Source of the DNA: CBDANZ01 sp965197865
Lineage (GTDB): Bacteria > Acidobacteriota > Vicinamibacteria > Vicinamibacterales > CAVVIG01
Direction: 5' to 3'
NCBI GenBank assembly: GCA_965197865.1
Contig: CBDANZ010000003.1
Span: 1 to 64,000, forward strand
DNA length: 64,000 nucleotides
The notes under the pieces were generated by a model. That model was not told the DNA's origin, ran no database searches, and was given only the letters and a program-made list of their open reading frames with translations. Within the stretch, counting starts at the first letter, position 1. Every line of letters begins with the position of its first letter. Below, one piece after another: positions 16,951-25,321 of the stretch. A program made the position numbers and the translations under genes.

Positions 16951-18076
16951 AGTGCTCGACTGGATTGATCCAGGGAACGCCGGCGGCAGTGTCCTGATAC
17001 CCGACGCGCCTGCGTCCCACCCCGTCGACTTCATCTGTCGTTTTTGCGGTCTGTCGTTCAGCACGGGGCTGAATCGAACAAATCACGTCCACGAGCACCA
17101 TCCTCTCATTCAGCCGACGATGACATTTAACGACGTTCCCGTGACAAGCCGGACCGTCGTGCGTCGTACTCTCTCGGCGAGCGGTGTGGCGTTTGAGTCG
17201 TGTACCGACATTGTTCTGACCGTCAACGGTGCGCGAGAGAAGAAGGTCACGTCAAATTTGGCAGCCGCTGTCCTCTCGCGACGCGAGCCCGCGTACATCT
17301 CACTGTTGCTGCGGAACGCCCAGGCTGAAACAACGTACGAAATCCGTATAGCGATTCCTCGGGAAGAAGACCTCGACAAGGTCGACGACTCCTTTCGTTC
17401 GTACCTGGCGCACGGTGACGTCACATTAGCGGATGTCGACCGATTCGGATCGGCGACGGCACACTACCCCGCCTCCGAAGATTACGCGTCCGCGCTCGCC
17501 GACTACGTCATTGGGGTTCTCATTAAGGATCAAACTGGCGGCACGTCGCTGGCCTTTCCGCGCTATCGTGAGAAGCTGCAGGCGGCCGCTGGCGTTCTCC
17601 AAGAGTTTTCGACGAGAACACTGCCGCGGGCGCTCCTGCACTGCATCAGATTCAATCTGAACGAGTTCCCCCAGCGCAGGGAGCATTGCGGCGTCGCCAT
17701 GCTTGACGACGCAATGAGCTACTACGGAGGCATGATTGACCGGGGTGCCCCTCTCACTGAACGTCGACGTGAGGGCGAAAGGTCGCCCCGTCTCGCTCTG
17801 TGCCCTGTCGACGAATCGACGGCATTGCTTACGGCGACGCTCTCTGTGGGCGTCTCGCAATCCACGCCCAGTGATTCCGTCATTCGGGAACTCGAAGCAA
17901 GAGCCGCCACTGCACTCACATCTGACCCTGACAAAGTTAAGCTTTATGTGCTCATCGCGGACGTCTGGTTGGCTCGGGGCGAGCGCGGTAGGGCGGTGCC
18001 GTACTTGTGTCGCCTTGAGCACGATTACAACTTTGGTAAGTGGGCGTCCCATGCCCTGGGAGTAAAGGCTCGATGA
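16943..18076 (+). CDS. C2H2 zinc-finger protein of unknown function
   Basis: 377 aa. Residues 32-52 are a canonical C2H2 finger: C32-x2-C35-x12-H48-x3-H52, with Phe at the classical core position (LSF). The rest is an uncharacterised alpha/beta region without visible nuclease or ATPase motifs, ending in a TPR-like helical stretch (KVKLYVLIADVWLARGERGRAVPYLCRLE). The ATG lacks a strong ribosome site, which fits coupling to the small ORF upstream. Its stop overlaps the next gene by 4 nt. C2H2 fingers are uncommon in bacteria outside the Ros/MucR family, and this protein does not resemble Ros. Confidence 0.8.
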   Translation: MPRVLDWIDPGNAGGSVLIPDAPASHPVDFICRFCGLSFSTGLNRTNHVHEHHPLIQPTMTFNDVPVTSRTVVRRTLSASGVAFESCTDIVLTVNGAREKKVTSNLAAAVLSRREPAYISLLLRNAQAETTYEIRIAIPREEDLDKVDDSFRSYLAHGDVTLADVDRFGSATAHYPASEDYASALADYVIGVLIKDQTGGTSLAFPRYREKLQAAAGVLQEFSTRTLPRALLHCIRFNLNEFPQRREHCGVAMLDDAMSYYGGMIDRGAPLTERRREGERSPRLALCPVDESTALLTATLSVGVSQSTPSDSVIRELEARAATALTSDPDKVKLYVLIADVWLARGERGRAVPYLCRLEHDYNFGKWASHALGVKAR

Positions 18077-19041
18077 CATCGAAGGCCCGGAGCGGCAAGA
18101 CCGCCGTTCAATTGACTGGAGCCTCGCTGCGCGACTACTACGCTGGGGGGATACCTGCAGCGCGGTTTACAGCCCGAGCGGCGAAACTCGATCTGCAACA
18201 GTTCTCACCTGAAGAGGTGGACCGCATTCTTGACGAATTGTCCTCTCTTGATCCTCTGCTTCGCAAGACCGCTGCGCTGGCAAACGCTGCGATCCTTCAC
18301 CGGGGAGCGGTTCAGCCGGCGGTGAAGGATTGGCTCGTGGCAGTCGTCCAATCCGAGTTCGCAGGTTCGTGGACGGCGGACACGACGACGCGAAGGGTCT
18401 TTGACCGATATCGCGCGGCGATCGGCAGCAAAACGCTAGAGTCGCGGCGCGCTTTCAACGCTTTGAAGCTGACACTATTGCTACTGTATCGAGAGAACAA
18501 GATCGATCCGGTTGAACTTGTTGCGGAGATCGAGCGATTGGCCGGCGCGGGAGGGCGAACACCGTCCCGTCGAGGCCGGCCTGAGGTCGAGCCCTTTGTT
18601 CGCGTCAACGACCTAAACGCGTTGAAACGTGTTTACGGGAGTCTTCGGCTTTGGCTGGAGGAGGCCCGCGCGGCGAGGTCTAGGGTTCGCGAGGCACAAG
18701 ACGAACGCGATCGTTTAGAAGAGAAGCTTCTTAGGAAACGGAATGAGCTGACTCGGGTAGCCGAGCAGCTCGATGAAGTACGCGAATCCCTCCGGCGCGC
18801 CAAGGCCGAAATCACGGAACTCACGCAAGCACTTCAAACCGCCGAAAACATCCGCATTCATGACCGGCACGAAACGAAAGGTCGAATGCATCGATTCATG
18901 CGCGACAGGGTGGTGCCGCGCCTACGCGATTCTGCAGAAGCACTCAAGATGTCGCCACCCCGTATCGGGCCAGCGCTCGAACGACTGGACCTCGTGTTCG
19001 AACAGATTGCGACGGAGGACGTGTGGCTGATTTCGGACTAG
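18073..19041 (+). CDS. Coiled-coil protein coupled to the Hsp70-like gene
   Basis: 322 aa. ATG 18073 overlaps the zinc-finger stop by 4 nt. The N-terminal 190 residues are helical and of unknown fold; residues about 190-270 form a strong coiled coil (LWLEEARAARSRVREAQDERDRLEEKL and onward), followed by a C-terminal tail. The 3' end overlaps the Hsp70-like gene by 19 nt. A coiled coil next to an Hsp70 ATPase is reminiscent of GrpE-type exchange factors, but no sequence similarity to GrpE is seen, so that is only a hypothesis. Confidence 0.75.
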   Translation: MTSKARSGKTAVQLTGASLRDYYAGGIPAARFTARAAKLDLQQFSPEEVDRILDELSSLDPLLRKTAALANAAILHRGAVQPAVKDWLVAVVQSEFAGSWTADTTTRRVFDRYRAAIGSKTLESRRAFNALKLTLLLLYRENKIDPVELVAEIERLAGAGGRTPSRRGRPEVEPFVRVNDLNALKRVYGSLRLWLEEARAARSRVREAQDERDRLEEKLLRKRNELTRVAEQLDEVRESLRRAKAEITELTQALQTAENIRIHDRHETKGRMHRFMRDRVVPRLRDSAEALKMSPPRIGPALERLDLVFEQIATEDVWLISD

Positions 19042-20834
19042 ATTTCGGGACCACTAACAGCGTCGCGGCCATCGTCCACGGCGGCCAAGTGCGTCCGCTG
19101 CTCGACCAAGAGAATCGCCCGCACCCGTCCGTGGTGTGGTACCACGGTGCGGGGTGCATCGTTGGGCGCGAGGCGAAAGCGCGGATTGAGACTCCCGCGG
19201 CGGGAGTCATCGGGGACATCGTACGGTCGCCGAAGAGCTACGTGGGGACAGGCGAGCGAATCCACGTAGCTGGACGCTCTCTCGAGCCTGCCGACGTTAT
19301 CGCCCAGATCCTCGAACACGTTCGCGCCAACGCTCTAAGTCGAAAGCTCCAGGGCGCACCCTTCGAACGCGCAGTTGTCACGATTCCGGTGAACATGATC
19401 GGCCGAGGGAGGCAGGAGCTGCGTCAGGCGGCGCTGCAGGCTGGGATACGCGTCGATCAGTTTGTCCACGAACCGCTGGCAGCCCTATATGGTTTTCTGC
19501 GATCTCAGGCCGAGCACGAACGCTTGTTCGCTGAGCTACGCGATCAAGTGGTGCTTGTTTTTGACTGGGGCGGCGGCACGCTCGATTTAACTCTGTGCCA
19601 GTTCGTGCGTGGAGCGCTAACACAGGTCCAAAACCTCGGAAACAACCGCGTCGGTGGCGACCGGTTTGACGAGCGCCTAACGCGGTGGGTAGCTGAACAG
19701 CACGCGCAGCTTCATGGCCTCACGGTCTGGCCGGGCGAAACGGAGGGTGCACAGGCGAAGGTCCTTGAGCAATGTGAACGGGCGAAGATTGATCTCTCCG
19801 AGCGCGAGAGCACCACGCTCCTCGTGAGGAATTATCTTCGCGTCGACGGCCCTGCAAGGGACTTGGAGGTTCGAATCACGAGAGCGGACCTCGAGGCGCT
19901 AACTCGCGACATTGTGCTGGAGGGTCTCAATACGATCGACGATCTCGTCGCGTCGGCAGGACAACAGGAGTTGGGCATCGCCTTCTGTCTAGCTACAGGA
20001 GGTATGGTGCAGATGCCGTTCATCCGAGAGCATCTCCGCGAACGGTTTGGCGTGAATCGTCTTCGACTACCGCTCCATGCCGCCACTATCATCGCGGAAG
20101 GGGCCGCGTGGATCGCACACGACCAGCTTCGGTTGACACTTGCGAAGCCGTTTGAGCTTCTCGATGCCGACAACTGTTACGTTCCGATCATTCGCGCCGG
20201 CACCAACCTGCCGCGCGAAGGCGAAGTGCAGTCCTTTCCGATGAATGTCTACTGTGTAGACCCGAGAGACGGTTCTGCGAAATTGCAGTTCGCAAGACCG
20301 AAGCAACCGACTAGGGTTCAAGCGGCCGATCCGAGACAGGTGTACGCGACCCTCACCACGGCTGTCGATCCACGCGCACGTCCGCTGGTTGAACGATTGA
20401 ATATCGAAGTCGCGGTAGACCACAATTTGATAGTGGGTGTGAAGGTCCGGTCCACGATTCGTGAGGATCGGGTCAGTACCGAGATTCACGATCTGGAGTT
20501 CGGTCTGCAAGTGGAGAAACTACCCGATGACGAGCAGCACCGTCGTCCTCAAGAGCCGATGCGGATACACGGCAGTACCGCGCGGCCTGCGGCCGACCCT
20601 GGTGCCGTGGCGATTCGGTCGAATGTCACTCGTGGCAGCGACCGAAGCGACCTGATTCCGGGCGAGCTGGTGCAATGGGATCCGCGTTCACCGATTCCTG
20701 AGCGACAAGAGCAGGAGCACCTGCATTACAAGAAGTGTTACCTGTGCGAGCGCACGATCTATCGCATTCAGACGGAGGGCTGTGCTCAAGCCGGATGTCC
20801 TGAGCATGAACGGCTCAGGCACTCGGCGGTGTAA
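19023..20834 (+). CDS. Hsp70/DnaK-like ATPase with C-terminal cysteine motif
   Basis: 603 aa actin-fold ATPase. Phosphate-1 loop DFGLDFGTTNS at 3-13, phosphate-2 VFDWGGGTLDLTL around D181, adenosine loop LATGGMVQMPFI around 323-334, and EPLAALYGF as in DnaK. The substrate-binding region is short and divergent. The extreme C-terminus has four cysteines (C572, C575, C587, C592) in CYLCERTIY..GCAQAGCPEH, a zinc-ribbon-like arrangement not found in DnaK. GTG start at 19023 lies inside the upstream gene. No DnaJ or GrpE neighbours, so it is not the housekeeping chaperone. It is likely a specialised remodeller of the island complex (inference). Confidence 0.87.
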   Translation: MADFGLDFGTTNSVAAIVHGGQVRPLLDQENRPHPSVVWYHGAGCIVGREAKARIETPAAGVIGDIVRSPKSYVGTGERIHVAGRSLEPADVIAQILEHVRANALSRKLQGAPFERAVVTIPVNMIGRGRQELRQAALQAGIRVDQFVHEPLAALYGFLRSQAEHERLFAELRDQVVLVFDWGGGTLDLTLCQFVRGALTQVQNLGNNRVGGDRFDERLTRWVAEQHAQLHGLTVWPGETEGAQAKVLEQCERAKIDLSERESTTLLVRNYLRVDGPARDLEVRITRADLEALTRDIVLEGLNTIDDLVASAGQQELGIAFCLATGGMVQMPFIREHLRERFGVNRLRLPLHAATIIAEGAAWIAHDQLRLTLAKPFELLDADNCYVPIIRAGTNLPREGEVQSFPMNVYCVDPRDGSAKLQFARPKQPTRVQAADPRQVYATLTTAVDPRARPLVERLNIEVAVDHNLIVGVKVRSTIREDRVSTEIHDLEFGLQVEKLPDDEQHRRPQEPMRIHGSTARPAADPGAVAIRSNVTRGSDRSDLIPGELVQWDPRSPIPERQEQEHLHYKKCYLCERTIYRIQTEGCAQAGCPEHERLRHSAV

Positions 20835-20872
20835 TGAGGGTACTGACGCCCCTATATGTCAAGACACGCGTT

Positions 20873-21003
20873 TTAAGCGGCCTGGGTGACGGCTTGGCGT
20901 GTGCGGAAGTCTGTCATGACGCGTTGGTAGATCTCTCGCGCAAGGAAGCCCGCGGCCGGCGTGTCAGCACGGTTCTCCGAGCCATGCTCGTTCGCTCGAC
21001 GTA
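20873..21003 (-). pseudogene. Short C-terminal coding remnant, unidentified
   Basis: Minus-strand frame reading NRADTPAAGFLAREIYQRVM and then TDFRTRQAVTQAA before TAA. It looks like the tail of a real protein, perhaps of a mobile element, but the family could not be named and the upstream part is gone. Confidence 0.25.
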
Positions 21004-21209
21004 TGCAAGACACAGAATTAGACACGGTCTACGACACACGGCGGCGCGCGCCGGACGGCGACCTCGCTCGCCTGTCCCAAACGACCGTTTCCGACACCTG
21101 AGGCTCGGCGCCGGCCGCGTCTCGACGGCGGACGGCTCCCCGAAACTGGACCTGCCGCACGACGCCACGCTGTGCTTATAGAAATCAAGTTCTGTACATA
21201 CGCTCGGGA

Positions 21210-21235
21210 GCCCCGCCCGGCGCGCCGCGCGGGGC
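21210..21235. terminator. Very strong GC hairpin
   Basis: Arms GCCCCGC-C-CGGCG and CGCCG-C-GCGGGGC pair completely except for one internal C-C mismatch. No U-run follows, so it is at best a Rho-independent-like pause. It lies between the Hsp70 unit and the aminotransferase remnant and could insulate either. Confidence 0.4.
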
Positions 21236-21244
21236 GGGCGTCGA

Positions 21245-21440
21245 TCACCAGGCGGGGGAGTCAGGTCCCGGATCGGGGACGGCGTGGGGCACCGCCGCGG
21301 CGATCTTCCCGATCCCCTCGGCAATGCGCGAGCGCTTGATCACCGAGTAGCCGAGCCGCAGGTGATGGCGGTTGTGGCGTTCATCGACGAACGTGAACCC
21401 GCCGGTCTCAAAGTACACGCCGTCGGGCTTGACACGGAGA
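21245..21440 (-). pseudogene. C-terminus of a PLP-dependent (MocR/aspartate-type) aminotransferase
   Basis: Minus-strand frame: DGVYFETGGFTFVD, RHHLRLGYSVIKRSRIAEGI, GKIAAAV, then a tail to TGA. This is the conserved end of class-I/II aminotransferases including the substrate-carboxylate Arg (HHLRLGYS). Upstream catalytic parts are absent, so only the last roughly 60 codons survive. Confidence 0.6.
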
Positions 21441-21599
21441 GCGCATCGAGACGAAGTTCATTGCGGAGTTCGTCAGCGGTTCGCGGTCGTACTCGACGGC
21501 CCGCCAGTGTTCGGCGAACATTCAAGGCAGCTGTTCGCGCACGATTGACGCGAAAGTCGGCAGGGCAGAGAGGCATAGGAAGCCATAAGGGGTTAGAGC

Positions 21600-22565
21600 A
21601 TGAGCAGGACCTTCGATCCTGACGCATTCATCCGGCGCATCGGCGAGCGGCTCGTCGACGAATTCAAGGACGCAAAGGCCGGCACTACTCCGTCGACCGT
21701 GGGATCGGCGGCGGAGCAACCCGTTAGGGACCAACTGGAGCAGGTCCTGCCACGGGGTCTGGGAGTCGGGGAAGGCTTCGTCATAGACAGCTACGACGGG
21801 ACGAGCCGCCAGCAGGACGTTGTTGTATACGAGCGGGACATCTGCCCGGTGTTCTCGGTGAATCGCACGGCGCAAACGACCTACTACCCGTGCGAAGGCG
21901 TGATCGCCGTGGGCGAGATCAAGAGTCGGCTGGATGGAGATTCGCTCGAGGACGCGTTCCGGAAGGTCGCGTCGGCGAAGGAACTTCGGCGGTACGACGT
22001 GACTGACCTGATGCCGCATCCCACGACCGGAGAACCGATCCCGTTGAAACGGAACTACCTGTCTTCGCACCGCGACTCGGTCGTCCGACTGGACGAGGGG
22101 CCGGAACAGAAAGAGCGGGCACAGATATTCGGGTTCGTGCTGGCGGGCGAGTCGCGGCTGAGTCGCGAAACGCTGGTGGGGATGTTCAGCGAGCTCTCGG
22201 CGGGCCTGGATGCGAGCGTGGTGCCGAACCTGCTCGTGACGCTGGACGGGCATGCCGTAAGGTGGGGACAAGTGGCCAAGGGGGAGCGGAAGGAGGTGCG
22301 CAAGTCCGCCGCCGGAACTTACGGGGTAACGGTGCACAAGGACGGCCCGGAGGCGTGGCAGGAGTCGTGGTCCGCGGAGACGGCGACGCACGCAGGCGGA
22401 TCCGGACGGCCCGACCCGTTTCGGATGTTGGTGCGCTGGATCAGGCAGGGCGCGGAGCTAGGCAGAACCAGCGACGTAAGGTCGTTTGACCGCTACTTCG
22501 AGGAGAAGCGCGCGGAACAGAGGTATTCCCTCTTCGCAATTCCGAGAGTGCCGCCGACCAGATAA
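21600..22565 (+). CDS. DUF6602-like protein, putative PD-(D/E)XK nuclease fold
   Basis: 321 aa. The N-terminal half has the pattern SRQQDVVVYERDICPVF followed by EGVIAVGEIKS, i.e. D...(E)-x-K as in restriction-endonuclease-fold proteins of the DUF6602 group. An ATG at 21600 has AAGGGG about 10 nt upstream. The C-terminal third (FVLAGESRLSRETLVGMF..) is typical of the same group. It stands 765 bp after the Hsp70 gene, separated by gene remnants, so membership of the same system is uncertain. Family assignment is by pattern recognition; catalytic activity is inferred. Confidence 0.7.
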   Translation: MSRTFDPDAFIRRIGERLVDEFKDAKAGTTPSTVGSAAEQPVRDQLEQVLPRGLGVGEGFVIDSYDGTSRQQDVVVYERDICPVFSVNRTAQTTYYPCEGVIAVGEIKSRLDGDSLEDAFRKVASAKELRRYDVTDLMPHPTTGEPIPLKRNYLSSHRDSVVRLDEGPEQKERAQIFGFVLAGESRLSRETLVGMFSELSAGLDASVVPNLLVTLDGHAVRWGQVAKGERKEVRKSAAGTYGVTVHKDGPEAWQESWSAETATHAGGSGRPDPFRMLVRWIRQGAELGRTSDVRSFDRYFEEKRAEQRYSLFAIPRVPPTR

Positions 22566-22613
22566 GCGCCGGACGGCACTAACGGTGCGCGTCTAGCGTA
22601 CCGAATTTACCGA

Positions 22614-22770
22614 TCAGCGGGCGGCCGTGCTCCGTTGTGCGGCCTTCGGGGAAAACGCGATGTGCCAGAGCTCGCGAAGACCATCCAGGTCCATCGAACT
22701 CCCGTTGTCAAAGACGGCCATTGTGGCGTTCGACCCCTGCAGATTCGGGTCCACGCGCACGTCGCGAAGA
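22614..22770 (-). pseudogene. C-terminal remnant of an unidentified protein
   Basis: Minus-strand frame reading DVRVDPNLQGSNATMAVFDN, GSSMDLDGLRELWHIAFSPK and a tail to TGA. It appears genuinely coding but is not recognised. It stops short of the IS481 left end at 22890. Confidence 0.3.
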
Positions 22771-22889
22771 CCTGGAACGAAAGTACCCGAGGTCTACCAT
22801 CCCATCGACGAACGTATGCCGCGCCTGCGGCAACTGCCAGACCCGTGGGCCCCGGCCGCGCGGTGCCCGGCCCCCGCGAAAGGCTGCCG

Positions 22890-24091
22890 TGTGCGTCTCG
22901 AATTCCCAATTCTCTGGCTGAATCCAGGATTGAGGCAACGTTGCGTGGCGCCTGACGTCTGCCCTACGCTGTCTCGCGCATGAAGGACCTCCTGCTCACC
23001 CTGCTTCACTGGGCCGTCATGACCGCGACGCTGTGTGGCCCCGGTGGCGTGCGCGCGGTGATCGCGGAGAATCTTCTGCTCAAGCAGCAACTGCTCGTCT
23101 TGCGCCGTCCTCGCCGGCGGGCGCCACGCCTGACAGCGAGTGACCGGCTGCTGTTCGGCTTCGGGTCACTCTTCCTCAGCCCAGGACGAATCCGAAAGGT
23201 CGCCATCGGCGTACGCCCCTCGACGCTCCTGGCGTTTCATCAGGCGTTGGTGCGTCGCAAGTACCGCCGACTGTTCTCGTCGAGCGAGTGCCCGAAGCAG
23301 CCCGGACCGAAGGGGCCGAGCGAGGCACTCATCCAGGCCATCGTCGAGCTCAAGTCGCGTACTCCTCGGTTCGGCTGTCCACGGATTGCGCGCATCATCT
23401 CGCGAACGTTCGGGGCCAACATCGATAAGAACGTCGTGTGCCGCGTGCTATCGAAACACTACCGCCCCACCCCGGGTGGAACCGGGCCCTCGTGGTTGTC
23501 GTTCATCGGACACACGACAGACAGTCTGTGGAGTGTGGACCTCTTTCGATGCGAGTCCATCGTGCTCCGGAGCGACTGGGTGCTCGTGGTCTTGGACCAA
23601 TTCACGCGTCGCCTCGTCGGAGTCGGCGTGTACCGCTGTCCGGTCAATGGCGCCGACCTCTGCCGCATGTTCAACGCCGCCATGCATGGTCGGGGCGCCC
23701 CGCGCCATCTCAGCACCGATCATGATCCGCTGTTCGAGGCGCATCGGTGGACAGCGAACCTGCGGATTCTGGAGATCGACGCAATCAAGGCCGTGCCTCA
23801 TGTGCCCCGGTCACACCCCTTCGTGGAGCGCCTGATCGGAACGACGCGGCGAGAATGTCTCGACCATGTGCTGTTCTGGAATGCCCGTGATCTTGAACGG
23901 AAACTTGCCGACTTCCAGGCCTACTACAACGAGGTACGCAGCCACGCGTCGTTGAAGGGCCACACGCCGTCGACCTTCGCCGGCGGCCACATGGTGGCCA
24001 GTGCCGAACTGAACAGTGTCCGTTGGGTCTCCCACTGCCGGGACTTGGTTCAGCTCCCAGTGGCGGCCTGACAACGAATTCGAGACGGACA
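22890..24091 (+). mobile_element. IS481-like insertion sequence
   Basis: Bounded by 16-bp inverted repeats TGTGCGTCTCGAATTC (22890-22905) and GAATTCGAGACGGACA (24076-24091), one mismatch. It contains one transposase gene. On the right it cuts an IS5-type transposase; the left flank is unrelated, so the original target has been rearranged. Confidence 0.75.
22980..24071 (+). CDS. IS481-like transposase (integrase core)
   Basis: 363 aa with an rve-type DDE domain: first Asp in LWSVDLFRCES, second in HLSTDHDPLF, Glu in HPFVERLIGTTRRECLD. The N-terminal region (VIAENLLLKQQLLVLRR) is shared with the fragment at 41850-41976. The frame is intact and flanked by both terminal repeats, so it may be active. 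The ATG follows the left repeat by 75 bp. Confidence 0.88.
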   Translation: MKDLLLTLLHWAVMTATLCGPGGVRAVIAENLLLKQQLLVLRRPRRRAPRLTASDRLLFGFGSLFLSPGRIRKVAIGVRPSTLLAFHQALVRRKYRRLFSSSECPKQPGPKGPSEALIQAIVELKSRTPRFGCPRIARIISRTFGANIDKNVVCRVLSKHYRPTPGGTGPSWLSFIGHTTDSLWSVDLFRCESIVLRSDWVLVVLDQFTRRLVGVGVYRCPVNGADLCRMFNAAMHGRGAPRHLSTDHDPLFEAHRWTANLRILEIDAIKAVPHVPRSHPFVERLIGTTRRECLDHVLFWNARDLERKLADFQAYYNEVRSHASLKGHTPSTFAGGHMVASAELNSVRWVSHCRDLVQLPVAA

Positions 24092-24867
24092 GGGTAGCCG
24101 GCCTCCTTCTTCCAGCGGCGCCGGCCGAGCGTCCTCACGTCCGTGATCGTGCGATCTCGCGCGCGCGACCGCGGCCGACGCCGAGACACCCTCGCGGTCT
24201 TGGACGGTGGAACCACGACAGTCGCGTCACGCATCCCCGCCGCTTCGTAGAACGCGACCGTATCGTAGGCCGCGTCAGCGGTCACCCGTGCGATCTCATC
24301 GTCGACCGTCTCAATGAGGTCGATGCCAATGGTCGCGTCATCCACCGTCGGCTCGGTCAGCGCGTGAGCGACGATCACGCCCGCTCGATCAACAGCAAGA
24401 TGCAGCGTCTTCCAGCCTCGGTGGCCGCGTCCACCGTGTTTCACCGCAGCCCATTCGCCTTCGCCCACAATCGACAGTCCCGTGCTGTCGACGATGAGAT
24501 GGATGGGTCCTCTCGATGGGATGCGGCGGAATTCAACCGCGAGAGACTGACTTCGTCGGGAGAGCGTGGTGTGGTCGGGGGCTGCGAGATCGACACCCAT
24601 CAACGACACGACCGACCGCAAGAAGCCTTCCGCTTGGCGCAAGGGCAACCGGAAGACAAGGCGGAGCGTCAACGCCGTCTCGATCGCACAGTCCGAGAAC
24701 TTCTTCGGCGCGCCTGGTCGACCGGACGGCGACGGGCGCCACGCGTCCGTGGCGTCGGCAGAGAGCCACAGCGTCACGTCCCCTCGCTGGACCAAGGCCT
24801 GCTCGTACGCTGACCACTTCCCCACGCGATACTTCGTCTTGTACTTCGGATGGACCTTTGATCTCAT
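24092..24867 (-). pseudogene. IS5-family transposase truncated by the IS481 element
   Basis: Begins MRSKVHPKYKTKYRVGKWSAYEQAL and keeps IVDSTGLSI (first Asp) and TADAAYDT (second Asp). The frame leaves the family alignment right after RRRWKKEAGYP, exactly where the IS481 right repeat begins; beyond that it reads IS481 antisense. The C-terminal Glu box (RVENTFFRY in the intact copy at 27017) is lost. The outer IS5 end is probably at about 24940-24953 (GGTTGTGCACCAACGCC). Confidence 0.85.
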
Positions 24868-24954
24868 GTCGAGATCGTGCACCCGCAGCGGTCACCGTGG
24901 CCAGAGAGCCTACAGCTGCCTCGTCGCAGCCGAAGGGTTGTGCACCAACGCCCC

Positions 24955-25262
24955 ATGTTGACCTGGGCGCATGAACGCGGTGTCGCCCTGCGCCTGATCG
25001 AACCGGGCAAACCCAATCAGAACGCCTATATCGAATCGTTCAACGGCCGGTTCCGCGATGAGTGCCTCAACGAGCACTGGTTCACGAGCTTGGCCCACGC
25101 CCAGGCGATCATCGAAACCTGGCGACACGAGTACAACGAGGACAGACCGAAGAAAGGGTCGGGCGGCCTGACGCCTGCGCTCTATGCCAGGCAACTGGTC
25201 GCGAAACGAAGTACCGTTACCGTCGGACTCTAAATCGATCCGCTACTGAAAGTGGGGGGACG
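24955..25262 (+). pseudogene. IS3-family (IS407 group) OrfB C-terminus and right end
   Basis: Reads LTWAHERGVALRLIEPGKP, NAYIESFNGRFRDECLNEHW (catalytic Glu in YIESF) and ends at TAA 25231-25233, followed by the terminal-repeat-like TGAAAGTGGGGGGACGTC. The first two catalytic Asp boxes are missing. It is directly adjacent to the IS5 end, so IS5 inserted in this element and IS481 in IS5. Confidence 0.8.
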
Positions 25263-25321
25263 TCGGGTGAGGGCCGCGACGGCAATGAGCACGGCGGCCG
25301 TGTCAAAAGCATTCATGACGC

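Noticed and set aside
18073..19041. Calling the coiled-coil protein GrpE
   Set aside because: Only the coiled coil and the Hsp70 neighbour argue for it; no GrpE beta-wing residues are seen.
9300..20834. Assignment to BREX, DISARM, Dpd or MADS
   Set aside because: Each shares one or two components (PLD, ATPase, methyltransferase), but diagnostic genes (PglZ/BrxZ, DrmA/DrmB, DpdA TGT, Mad kinase) are absent from the window.
22055..22391. Minus-strand frames inside the DUF6602-like gene
   Set aside because: Codon-shadow composition; the plus-strand frame has the coherent motif set.
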